NCBI GenBank assembly: GCA_963931865.1
Contig: OZ007510.1
Location: 10,698,993-10,762,992 of the forward strand
Direction of reading: 5' to 3'
DNA length: 64,000 nt
Source: Axinella damicornis
Lineage: Eukaryota; Porifera; Demospongiae; Axinellida; Axinellidae
Shown here: positions 1-10,616 of the stretch, one piece after another
How the letters are laid out: every line of letters starts with the position of its first letter
Numbering within the stretch: the first letter of the stretch is position 1
Made by a program: the position numbers and the translations under genes
Notes under the pieces: model-generated
The model's database searches: none
What the model was told of the DNA's origin: nothing
What the model saw: only the letters and a program-made list of their open reading frames with translations

Positions 1-567
1 TTGTTTTTTTCCTCTGCCGGCATGCCGTGAAAAACCAATGATGTCATCATATGCTCTAGGTGTGCTATGATTTCTTGGATTCAAGGTTCTGGTTACTCCA
101 TGCATGTAGTTTGAAACCACTCCCATGACCTTTTAAAGCCCATAATTATTGCTTGGTCTCAGCATCGCGTAGTGGCTGCTGTATCTGCAACGTTAACCCA
201 TAAGGCAGTATAGTCACTGTTACAGCTTTCAAACCAGCTTAAATTCATTACATGGTGCTGAGATGAAACTGCTGTAGTTTCAGGTCACATCACGTCAGGT
301 AGCTAGCAGTGGATGCTTGAAACTCGGCAGTTATATCAAATTACTTGTTACACTAGTTGGCTGCCAGGTGCCAAAGACACCATCTATCGGTATGAGTCGA
401 GTTTCCAACCACTATCAGATAAACTGAGCTTACAGTACTCCCTGGTTTAAATGACGTTTTTACAAGGACCAGCACACGTGATTTTACTGCCTGTGCAATA
501 TTAATTGTGTCAGATTTGAGTTGTAATCCTCACCTCTTTACTGTCTCGCTCTCCGACTGTTGAATAG
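1..567. other. Non-coding flank of the SH3 gene
   Basis: I see no open frame with protein character here. The stretch ends in a plausible splice acceptor (AATAG at 563-567) just before the first recognised exon of the SH3 gene, so it is probably intron or 5' untranslated sequence. No repeat family recognised elsewhere in the window is present. Confidence 0.4.
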
Positions 568-1674
568 GACCCTCACATCGACCGGATCATGGCCACTCTG
601 GTTGGAAGCAGGCTGCCGGGAGCAAGCACCAGTATCAAGGATATCCTCCTGCCCGGTGAGACCACACAGCAAGGCCTGGGGCTTTGCAACCCCTTAGTGC
701 TCATGCAACTAGGTATGTGTACTTAGCCTCGTTCCAGGCCATTCCCACAGCCAGTAGTTGATCACTTACAGTATGCGAATACGGCAGGGGATGACTTGGG
801 AGATCTGGTCACATGCGGTGCCATCAGGTAGACAGATGGTAGACACATGGGGGGTGGTCCGAATGAAGAATCTCAATGCCCTTTCTTGTATTGTCCGCCC
901 AAAGGCTGGATGTCAGAGCATTCGCAATTGCGGCAGACGATCACCATCCATACCATTTGTTGTTCACAACACTGGAGACGGATCGACACGAAACAGGTCC
1001 TCTAACGGTTGCCCCCCCCCCCCCCCCCCCCCCCCCCATAGGAATGTGACCAAGTTAATTCAAACAACCAAACCCAGCAATCGCATTGGATGACATGGCC
1101 TAGCTGTGATCCGTAACATTTTTTTGCAAGATCCCTGCAAAACGCAGTACTGCAAGTGATCCAATAGTGGTGGTGGAAGTGGCCTGGGAACAAGGCTAAT
1201 GTATATCGCTGTTGGGAATGAGGTTAGGGGGACCTACAGTGGCATAATTGTACCAGTAGGATAACCATGTTGTACAGTTTAAACTGTTGTATCCTGAGGA
1301 AGGTCAGGGATAGAAACGTAGCAGGTTTGATGCAAGATTTGGTTGGTACAGTGAGAAACGAGAGTAATCTGCTGAGAGCCAACTGACATCAGAAACTGTG
1401 ATATGGGACAAGTCGCAATTACAGGTCATGATTAGTGTTTCTAAATTAACTGGCAGGAAGAAAATGGCGACGAATGACACTTGAAGACTTGAGCAGAGAG
1501 TTTCGGCTCCGGGAGATGGAGAAACAGGCATATGTGCTGAAGACGGTATGTTAATTCCACATCATCGTTGTCAAAGGGCATCTGCAGTATATTTATGTTG
1601 TCCTTGTTGCCATAGCAACGTCTGAGATGGGCGAGAAGAAAGTCCAGGCCTACAAGTACGAGTTCGAAACATGA

Positions 1675-1770
<96 letters not shown>

Positions 1771-3904
1771 AAGTGTGTGCGAGTGTGTATGTGCATATAT
1801 ATGAGAGGGAGAGGGAGATCAAAAGAGAGCTAGAGTGGGGAGTGCCCCAATAATTGTGGCCAAGTGAGTGAAAAAGTCCACAAATGCATATTACATAATA
1901 TTATATACAAGTAGCTGAGCTCGCTTCGCTCGCTCAGCTACTTCCCCCTTGTTCGCCTACCGTGCGTAATCGGCGCCGGACAGCTCTCTGAAGAGCTGCT
2001 TCTTGCGTTCGCTTCAGCTGCTGCTCGCGGGCACGATTGCGGCATCCGCTTCCACTGCTGCTCCCCCTTTGCCTCCGCCTCCAGCTGCTGCTCCCCGATT
2101 GCGCCCGCTTCAGCTGCTGCTCGCCGCTTTCACGATCAGCTGCTGCTCCCGATCGCGTCCGCTTCGACTGCTGCTCCCCGATTGCGTCCGCTTCAACTGC
2201 TGCTCGCCCGATTGCGTCCGCTTCGACTGCTGCTCCCCGACTGCATACTGGATTCCAGCCCATGCCAATGTTCTCGAACATTCTTCATGGAGTTCGAGGT
2301 TCAGTAAATAAATTAAAGTACGAAGGTTGCACGTCACTATAGTCTAGTCCCGCCCCACGAACATCCCACTTCCGTCACTCACAGACACACACACAGACAC
2401 ACAGACACACAGACACGTAAAATCTTAATGTATTGATGTATACGCATCCTCTCATCTCAGCAGTACATATGTATGTCACGGCTAGGCAAACAGCAGTGAA
2501 TATTGTCAAGTACACTGGAGAATTAGCCTCGTTCCCAGGTCGAATGGGAGGAGAGAAAGCTCAGCCTGGGAACGAGGCTAACTGGAGAATCAGTTCCTGG
2601 GCCTAATAAACCTACTCACATTTTAGAGCCTGAGATTGGCAGCATAAGCTCTGGTGACAGTGAACTACAGCTGTGAACCTGTAACCTGCATTTCACTACA
2701 TAACTGACTGGCAGTGCTATATTAGCCTCGTTCCCAGGCGCAAGTTAGGGGAAGAAGAGCGCTTCTCCCAGTTACCAAGCACCTGGGAACGAGGCTAAGG
2801 TACATCAAATAAATTATTACGGGCAAGTTTTACAGAATAGTGAGATGGATATGTCTAATCATTGACGGTAAATTATCATGTAACTACATTGCTCGTGCAG
2901 CAACCTTCAGTGACCATCAAGTCCAGCCCAGTCAGTTATTGGTGGACAGTAATACAGATTCCACTGCCCTATCACGAACATCAATCGGTTCTCCCCCACC
3001 CACACAGGAGCACATCAGTACGAGAATATGGTGACTCCAGAGGAGGATTGCATTCCCCCGTCCACCTCCTCCCCCGCCATTCACAAACTGTCCCATGAGG
3101 ATGATCCCAGTGACAACGTGCAGGAACTGCTAAAGGAGGAACACACACTCTGCACAGCACTCGAGGATTACGATAACAGATCTGACCCTCAGAAATTGTC
3201 GTTGAAGGTGTGTGTGTCTACATTAGCCAGGCCGTCTCCCACTACGTTTTTAGCTGCATACGTACGTATATGTGACATCAGGTGGTCATCTTCCACTCCA
3301 TTTTTAGCTGCATATGTGACGTCAGGTGGTTCAAAGGTCACGTATGCTGCTAAAAACGAAGCAGGAGACGGCCTGGGAACAAGGTTAAGTATGTGCTGCT
3401 GTACTACACACCAGCAAAGTGTTTCCTCTCATTAACTGTGCAGTCATGAGATGTTAAACAATATTCATGGTAAAGTAAGTTATCAACACAGCTGCCATAT
3501 TTTGCACCCGTGAGATTTTTGTAGTACTACTCTACATACAGGACTCCTCATTTGCTTGTGTTGCAGGCTGGACAGGATGTTCACGTGCTGCGCAAGTCTG
3601 CGGATGGGTGGTGGTTTGGTGTGTCTAATGACAAGAAGGGCATGTTCCCTGGAAGATGTGTCAAGTCCGTCCGAAAGGTACCATCAATGGTAAGCAGCAG
3701 ACCCGTATGCAGTAAATCTCTACAGAAGTCTCCAGTAGAGTTCCAGAAATTTCCAGTTGTCTCCAGTATTCTTCAGCAATTTTCACAGTAATCTCCAGTA
3801 ATCTCTACAATAGACCATTTTCCACGTGATGTCACTTCCTGTGTACTAATTTCTGGATTGCCCTACGTACCAGTGAATTTTGTCCATTTCCCATAGACAA
3901 TGTA

Positions 3905-3946
<42 letters not shown>

Positions 3947-6900
3947 ACTTTTGCCCCCCTAATACATTCTCTATGGGAAATGTAAAACTTTCACTGACTC
4001 GTAACTCCTCGTATGAGTTAATGCAACAATGAGTTAATGCACTGAAACTTGAGATATCATCTAAGTACCGCATGTAGTACATTCTAGGAGAAAATCAGGG
4101 CAGTGCAGCAATGTTGATTAATTAGTACACAGGAAGTGACATCAGCGGAAAATGGTCCATTCAGTTTCCATAATCCCTGGTAGTTGAGGGCCTAACATTA
4201 GATGCGTCCACTCCAGGTTTTGACATCCCACAAATTAACCAGCTATGGATTAGTACTTTGGCCTACTTGGTGATAGCTTGTTCACAGATTTTCATATAGG
4301 TATACAAGTAGCTTCGCTCGCTCAGCTACTTCCCCCTCGTTCGCATACATGAGTAATCCGGCGCCCGACAGCTCTCTGTCCAGAGCTGCTACTCCCCAAT
4401 TGCGTCCGCTTCAGCTGCTGCTCCCCCCAATTGCATCGATCCACTTCAGCTGCTGCTCCCCGATTGCTACGGCTTCAACTGCTGCTCCCTGAAATGTGTG
4501 TGCTTCAACTGCTGCTTCCCGATTGCAACCCCAGCTGTTCTGGAAGATTCTAGCCCATGCCTGAGCCTAATGTATTCTTCGCGCAGTTCGAGGTTCAAGT
4601 ACGAAGGTCGCATCACTAGTCTAGTCCCACCCCACGAACATCCCACTTCCGTCATGCACAGACACACACACACGTTAAAATCTTAATGTATTGATAGTGT
4701 GCAGCTAAGGGGTATGTACGTATAGTGGCCAAATGGCCTGAGATCTAGATACAAAAGAACCTGCACAAAGTTTGCTACCCAGACTTTCTCTGTAAAGCTT
4801 AGTGGTAAGTGTACCTCACTATTAGGCACTCAACTGCATGCTTCCCACCTGACATGCAGCGTAGCAATATAGCACATGAATAGAAAGAATGCTGGTGTGA
4901 AAGAGAGACTATTGTATGACTTTACATTTCCATTCCATCCAGCGCCGGAGGACTTCCAGTGAACTTCCTGACAACCGTACTGGCAGTTTGCGTCGCAACC
5001 ACCGCAGAGGTTCTGTGGACAGTATTGACCGTCCCGGAGGGCAGCCCATTACCGATGATGAGCTGAGGAAGCATCCGAAGGCCACCTATGCAAACATCTA
5101 CATCTCTCAGTTTGGCAAACCCATTCTAAGCTCTACTGACTCAGAGGTACGTAGCCCTAGCCTCGTTCCCAGTCCCACGCCCAGCTTTTCGTCGCTTGCA
5201 GTACGGTAAAGCAGGGAGGGCCTGGTACATTTCCTCATGTGAGCATGACGTAATCAAAAAAATGGCAAAATTTTCAGAATGAGGACGCAACGTTTTGCGT
5301 GTTATTCAACCATCTACACGTTCAACGCTCGGTGAGTATGACAGTCGCCCCCCGCTAGCTAGATACGTGTGGTATCTTACTTGGTACCTTCGCTCTTCTT
5401 GCTGTTCTGAGACCACGTATGCCCACGTTCAACTTCCGGTCTTTATACCCCTTGACGTCACTCACGTGAGGAAATGTACCAGGCCCTCCCCGCTTTACCG
5501 TACTGCAAGCGACGAAAAGCTGGGCGTGGGACTGGGAACGAGGCTACGTAGCCCTGCAGCTTTTGCTAGTGGTTCCGGGGCAATTGCATTTAAATCAGAG
5601 GCTGGAAACTTGGATGGGATATGTTAGTATCAAAGCCAGCAAAGCAGCAAGGGAGAATGTGACTGCTACGCATGTAGACTCAAATATGGTAAACGGATGG
5701 TTGCTAATTTAGTAACTGCCAAATATGGACTAGTCTTGTTCAGTGTGCACATGCTTCTGAACCATTTGCGAGTGAAAACACTCAGACTCCCTCGGTGGAT
5801 ATTTGGCCCATCTCCCGTTCATCTTCGCTTAACTGGGAATACTCTTCCTTCAGTCACTACATCATATGTACCCTCCTGTTTCTGTGGCAAGTTCATGTGA
5901 CATGTAATGTCATAAACAGGTACTAGTACAATTAGAATACGAAAAGAAATTTTACTGAGTGTGCTGGACGACTCCCTTGAGTTTGTTGAGACAGTAATTA
6001 GAGACCTCACGCATCTAGTTATTGGACTTTAAATGCCTACCTTTTGGTGCAATAAAACAAAATGTCCAAGAACGACTACACTGAAGATGCACTTTGTTTC
6101 TACACTTGATTGGTTATTACCCCATGCATCCAAAGTCTGTAATTGCCCTTATGTGCTAATCATACTTCAATACGAATGCACTGCTGCTCTATTTACACAA
6201 CCTGGCAACAGCAATTATGATGCCTCCTGACGTCTTAACTCACGCATACTTCTGATCATGTCCACCATGCAGCTCGTATTATGGCTCACCACAATTATTA
6301 TGCAGTTTGGACCACACAAACTGTATGAGGGTGTGTTAAAGTGAACCATAAGCTGAAAGACTGACCTCCAATGTAGTCTGGTTGGTTAACACACATGTAT
6401 GTGACATCACATCCTGCCTACAATGCATGGTCACTGCCACAAAGCTGAGACTGTATTTCCTACCAGGAAATTCGATGTACGTAATGACACAAGAGGACAG
6501 AAATGGCTGACCAGTATACATACTGAGTGAAAGCTTCCTAGTCTCAGCTTGTATAGTGTGCTCGGCTCTCAAGGAGTAGATAACTGGGATGTAGTGCGCC
6601 CACCTTGTGGGGCTTGCATTTCCACCATGGAAGGCCCGCTTCCTAGAGCTAAAGTAGAGTGGGAATGGATAGGGTCATGAATGTGGCTGCATGAATATTA
6701 TGTGTGCAATTTGAATACCCAAGAGGCCGGGTTTTAGATTCATCCTCCATATTTATATTAAACTTGAGGGATCAGATTTGACGTAGAGTGCTCATGTTTG
6801 TACAGTGAAACCATATTGGGAGTTGCATAGCCTAGTCCCCAGGCCTACACCGTTTTCGGTTACACAGAGAATAATCACCGAGGCAGCCTGCAGATGAGGG

Positions 6901-9553
6901 TTGGAGTTGCACATTATTAATATCCAATGACTGGAATTTTCATGTGTTTCTGTGAGCCCAGAAATGCAAGCCCAATTCCCTCTGGGTGAAGTGAACGAGT
7001 GTGCAACTGACGTTTGTCCATAGGCTGGTTTCGGCTTTTGTCCGATTAGCATTGCATCCTAACTCCATGCAGATAAATTACGTTCATTGAATCATCTTGT
7101 TAACGGATTGTTTGGTGGCCAGGTGGTTAAAGCGCAGTAGGCAGCAGGGATTGACGAGAAGGGGTAATTACCTTTGTGACCTTCAGAAGGGATATTAAGC
7201 TGTCGTTCCCCAGGGGACCTGGTTTCTTGCCTTCTCCAAGCCCTCACTAGCCACTATTTGGTAAACACCTCAGGGGTAATAAAGATTATATATTAAAACA
7301 AACTACCACATTTCTCCACATTAGTCTGCTACAAGTGACAGTGGTCGAGTGGAGAAACTCCCCACCATCTCAGAGCGGATAAGGAAGATTCATGGAGTCT
7401 CAATATTGCCAGCAGCAAAGCCTCCCGGTTGGCAGATTGGCAATGGTATGCATCTGTCTGAGTCCACTGACACCGGGCTGGATAGGATAGAGGAGTGGCC
7501 ATCAGCAGAGCCTATAGAACTGGTAAGGCAACAAGCACACCTTGCAACACTCCCTCCCTCCCTCCCTCCCTCCCTCCCTCCCTCCCTCCCTCCCTCCCTC
7601 CCTCCCTCCCTCCCTCCCTCCCTCCCTCCCTCCCTCCCTCCCTCCCTCCCTCCCTCCCTCCCTCCCTCCCTCCCTCCCTCCCTCCCTCCCTCCCTCCCTC
7701 CCTCCCTCCCTCCCTCCCTCCCTCCCTCCCTCCCTCCCTCCCTCCCTCCCTCCCTCCCTCCCTCCCTCCCTCCCTCCCTCCCTCCCTCCCTCCCTCCCTC
7801 CCTCTCCCCTCCCTCCCTCCCTCCCTCCCCCCTCCCCCCTCCCTCCCTCCCTCCCTCCCTCCCTCCCTCCCTCCCTCCCTCCCTCCCTCCCTCCCTCACT
7901 CCTTCCCTCCCTCCATTTCTCTCCACACAGCCCAGGAGATTTCGGCTTCCCGGTTCTCGTCCATCACCTATACTATCTTCATCACCCCTCACCGTAGTAC
8001 ACCTTGATGCACCACGAAGCATCTGGGGGCAACCCCATAATCAGGTTGATGACGAGACTTCCTCCAACTCAGCTTTTGAAGAGGACGAGGACCTCTTACC
8101 TCCTGCACGACCTCCTCCTTCACACAGACCAGAGGTCGGAGCTTCTCCCCAAAAGAAAGTCCCTATCTTACCTCCTTCACGCCATACTACGATAGTGAGT
8201 ACTGCAACATTGTGCACTTTCACTTTCACCTGTGGATACCAGTAGACATGCACTGCCACCACAGGTTAGAACTACCTGATGAATGACTCAGAGTTCAAAA
8301 GCAACTTTTCTCCTGAGAGAATGCACTTTGAGCTGTGGAGATGTAAATATATAAGGCCTGTCGACTATATCACTTCAGTCAATGTAGTAATGTACCTATC
8401 AGGTTTATTTCACAGGAGATGCCTTTCATTGCTTGGAAAATGGATTTTAGTGGAGAAAACGTTTGCAAATTACATTTCTTAAGACCCACTAATGTAGCCT
8501 GCATGCATGTGCATTGGGCGGCCAGGGTACACTCAGGAGTACGTAGTCAACGGTATAGCCATGATACTCGATACAGGTGCTACTACCAATAGTGGACTAT
8601 CCAGCTTTGGTAACACAGCTAGAATCAGTGCACCGGAAGTACCTGCACATGGCCATGTCTAGCTATATGTCTCCATGGGAGCTTATGAGCGCCGCGAAGG
8701 AGCGTCAAACTACCATACTTGTTAGGGTTCCATCTGTTGCCAGGTTAGCAGCCACACAACGCACCTTATACGGAAGGGCTACACCTCACACCTACTGTGT
8801 TAAGAAGCCTGTGAGGGCTCGCAGATGTTTGAAAAACTAACCATCCGATAGCATACACACCTGCCCACCTACTTGCATGCTGTCACGTGCAACCGTACAC
8901 ATACACAGACCGCAAATGCCAGCAATTCAAATCCATATAAGGAGCGTTGTGTGCTGCTACCTGCACCTGATGGTTATGCTAGTCGGATGCTCCTTCCCAT
9001 TATGGGCTGCTACTGGGACTGATTCTGGTTTGATTCTCGTGTGTTAGTTGTGCCTAATTCGATAGGCACATTCACTGTGCACATACTATGTACGCATACC
9101 AGTGGTCACTCCTCTGACCTCTCCTCTGACCTCTCCCTTTACTTGCAGGAACCACAGGCACCACTGCAACACCCCTCATCTCCTCAGACGCGTACCAAGA
9201 AGGGGCCTAACCCAGTTCCATTACCCAGGCCTCGCAGAATACCAAAAGACCAAACTAAACCCAACCCACATTTTGAAGAACCTGCGTATGATGATGCGAC
9301 AAGCAGCAGACCTTCCCGAAACAGACCGCTGGAACAACATTCAGCCACTACAACACATTTCGATGCAGTAGGAGATCACGTGTATGATCTACCAGACCAC
9401 CTACCTCCAAGAGATGTACCACGTCAGAATCCTGTGCCCCCAATTGGGCCAAAACCACGGTCTGGGTCAGGAAGACAGGTGCACTTTGCTATTCCTGGGA
9501 ATGATTCGTCTCATCAAGACAGACATCAAAACTTCTTGCGGACCCATATGTGA
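568..9553 (+). CDS. SH3-domain, proline-rich adaptor protein (7 exons seen)
   Basis: Exons: 568-655, 3008-3207, 3567-3677, 4943-5146, 7325-7522, 7931-8194, 9149-9553 (TGA). All joins keep the frame; only the first intron is phase 1 and all others are phase 0. Exons 2 and 3 together encode a canonical SH3 fold: ALEDYD, then GWWFG, then GMFPGRCV, with an intron splitting the domain after KLSLK. Downstream is basic and Ser/Arg-rich (RRRTSSELPD), then acidic, then proline-rich with class-II-like PPIGPKPR and tyrosines in YDDA and YDLP contexts that could be phosphorylation sites. From the ATG at 589 the product is about 482 residues; the frame is open upstream to 568, so an earlier exon may lie outside the window. 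Role inferred: cytoplasmic signalling adaptor or scaffold. I do not recognise the specific orthologue. Confidence 0.8.
724..1198. mobile_element. TAGCCTCG-ended palindromic MITE, long copy
   Basis: Left end TAGCCTCGTTCCAGGCC and right end GGCCTGGGAACAAGGCTA form inverted termini; the next inner blocks (CCAGTAGTTGATCACTT and AAGTGATCCAATAGTGG) are also inverted. It lies in intron 1 of the SH3 gene and carries a C homopolymer (1012-1037). Confidence 0.7.
1012..1037. repeat. C homopolymer, ~26 nt
   Basis: Uninterrupted run of C inside the palindromic element at 724-1198. Length may be inexact for sequencing reasons. Confidence 0.9.
1677..1769. repeat. (GT)n microsatellite
   Basis: Perfect GT dinucleotide tract of more than 90 bp in intron 1 of the SH3 gene. 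Open frames crossing it are low-complexity artefacts. Confidence 0.95.
1905..2440. repeat. Dispersed repeat family A (CGATTGCGTCCGCTTC tandem core), copy 1
   Basis: Starts with a self-complementary end (GTAGCTGAGC ... GCTCAGCTAC), followed by CTTCCCCC, an internal ~29 bp tandem array with core CGATTGCGTCCGCTTC plus CTGCTGCTCCC, then a constant tail with GTCTAGTCCCGCCCCACGAA and a CAGACA-rich end before TCTTAATGTATTGAT. The same order recurs at 4300, 22232 (reverse), 34995 (reverse, degenerate) and 53827. Probably a non-autonomous mobile element with an expanding internal satellite; class unknown. Confidence 0.7.
2524..2580. mobile_element. Minimal hairpin MITE with 10 bp target duplication
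   Basis: 57 bp element with TAGCCTCGTTCCCAGG and CCTGGGAACGAGGCTA ends. The flanks are identical: ACTGGAGAAT at 2514-2523 and again at 2581-2590, so this is an insertion and not a random palindrome. Confidence 0.85.
2723..2797. mobile_element. Hairpin MITE, TAGCCTCG family
   Basis: 75 bp copy with TAGCCTCGTTCCCAGG / CCTGGGAACGAGGCTA termini and an unrelated interior. No clear target duplication visible. Confidence 0.8.
3218..3390. mobile_element. Degenerate palindromic element in SH3 intron 2
   Basis: TTAGCCAGGCCGTCTCC at the left and GGAGACGGCCTGGGAACAAG at the right are inverted copies; inner TTTTTAGCTGCATA motifs repeat. It looks like an eroded member of the same palindrome family, directly downstream of the SH3 exon 2 donor. 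Confidence 0.55.
3813..4158. mobile_element. Fold-back element with central G tract
   Basis: Left arm GACCATTTTCCACGTGATGT and right arm ACATCAGCGGAAAATGGTC are inverted; second inverted blocks (CATTTCCCATAGACAATGTA and its complement) flank a run of about 37 G (3908-3944). Sits in SH3 intron 3. Confidence 0.7.
4300..4700. repeat. Dispersed repeat family A, copy 2
   Basis: Same order of parts as at 1905: TAGCTTCGCTCGCTCAGCTA start, TTCCCCCTCGTTCGC, ~29 bp tandem core with CGCTTCAGCTGCTGCTCC, then GTCTAGTCCCACCCCACGAA and a CA-rich tail ending before TCTTAATGTATTGAT. Lies in SH3 intron 3. Confidence 0.7.
5158..5546. mobile_element. Palindromic MITE, 389 bp, with 8 bp target duplication
   Basis: Ends TAGCCTCGTTCCCAGTCCCA and its complement; the arms continue inverted through CAGCTTTTCGTCGCTTGCAG and the GCCTGGTACATTTCCTCA block. 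CGTAGCCC flanks both sides. Closely related arms occur at 33955-34342 and 24121-24420. Confidence 0.8.
5547..7109. other. Remainder of SH3 intron 4, no gene seen
   Basis: Short open frames only, none with recognisable protein character. A lone TAGCCTAGTCCCCAGGCCT at about 6828 resembles the left end of the hairpin MITE family without an obvious partner. Confidence 0.4.
7110..7312 (+). mobile_element. Possible tRNA-derived SINE
   Basis: TGGCCAGGTGGTTAAAGCGC resembles a polymerase III A box, followed by a weak B-box-like stretch (AGGGATTGACGAG) and a body with GAAGGGATATTAAGCTGTCG that recalls the bodies of invertebrate SINEs. It ends near GGGGTAATAAAGATTATATA, directly before SH3 exon 5. The B box is poor, so this is tentative. 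Confidence 0.35.
7551..7912. repeat. (CCCT)n microsatellite inside an open intron
   Basis: About 360 bp of tetranucleotide repeat, slightly interrupted near 7804-7835, within the 408 nt intron between SH3 exons 5 and 6. CCCT repeats contain no stop codon in any frame, so the intron stays open. Confidence 0.95.
8195..9148. other. SH3 intron 6, nothing recognised
   Basis: A frame of 87 codons (8577-8840) is open but I do not recognise it and it lacks clean splice borders. The intron ends with duplicated CTCCTCTGACCT blocks and a good acceptor at 9148. Confidence 0.4.
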
Positions 9554-10616
9554 TGAGTATTGATCGTGCTTTATTTCATGCTGTAGTTGTGATGTATATT
9601 TTTACTGTAGCTAGCTATAAGGCACGTTCTGTGTGATATCTTTTACCACTTTTAAGGTGGTCAAAAACATAGAATATGTAATCTAATTCGTCTTTATCAT
9701 GCTGTTTATAATGTTTGTATTGCTCTGGATGTGATTTTGCTTGTATACTGAGTTCTGAACACTGTTGGAGCATCATTCTTGTGCACGCATGATGGAGACA
9801 ATGGCAGACAAAATATTATAACTGCCATGCAGGAATATGTACTGTTAATTATGTACCATTTTTAGCACTTGAAAATATTGTTGCACGAGATTAAATTTCC
9901 TTGTAGCTAGCTACTTGCTTCACAGTGCCTGCGTGGGTTTGAGGTTGCACATATGCACACTTAATACTGGAACAGGCCAGATTGAGGCTGGACTGAGCAT
10001 ACTCACAATGCCTTGACCAATCACAGACAAGGACATGCAATGTAACCAGCGTATGTGCCAGGCAACCCACAACCGATGAGAGAACATTTTCGTCTATATA
10101 ATTCATATTGCGTCATATTCTGTGCCTGGTGTTGTGTTATGCTTAGTCACATTCTGATGATGCGAGGGTCTGGCTGCGCCAGACTAGTGCATGTATAGCT
10201 CCTCCACGTTCACATACACTCACGTACTCAGACCCCGCCCCACAATGTCGTGCATTCGTCTACTGTAGATATTAAAATGCCATGGGGGTCACAAGCATAA
10301 ACAGTGCAACAAACCTTTGCTGCTTTCTCTATCTAATTGTTCCTCCCCTGCAGCTTCATTCTTTTGTAGCTGCTGTGCTCAGCCTGTGGTCATCCCTAGC
10401 TTTTTGTCCCAGTCTGCAACAAGTAGATGGGGAGCCTGAGAACATGCTCTAAATTACCAGTTCCTTTTGTGGCAGGTAGATCACAAGGAGACAGATGTGA
10501 GCTGGCCAGTCTGACGGCTATCTAGGGGGAAGGGGGGGATTAATTTTGTATTACCACACCGGATGTAATTTTACGGGGTGGGGCTGCGTATATCACATGA
10601 CATAGCACAGCAGGAC
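9554..10616. other. Intergenic region, SH3 gene to transporter
   Basis: No coding sequence recognised. It should hold the 3' untranslated region of the SH3 gene and the promoter and 5' leader of the transporter. No clear polyadenylation hexamer or TATA box decides the borders. Confidence 0.4.

Noticed and set aside
7390..8022. 210-codon minus-strand frame of Gly/Arg/Glu repeats
   Set aside because: It is the reverse reading of the CCCT microsatellite.
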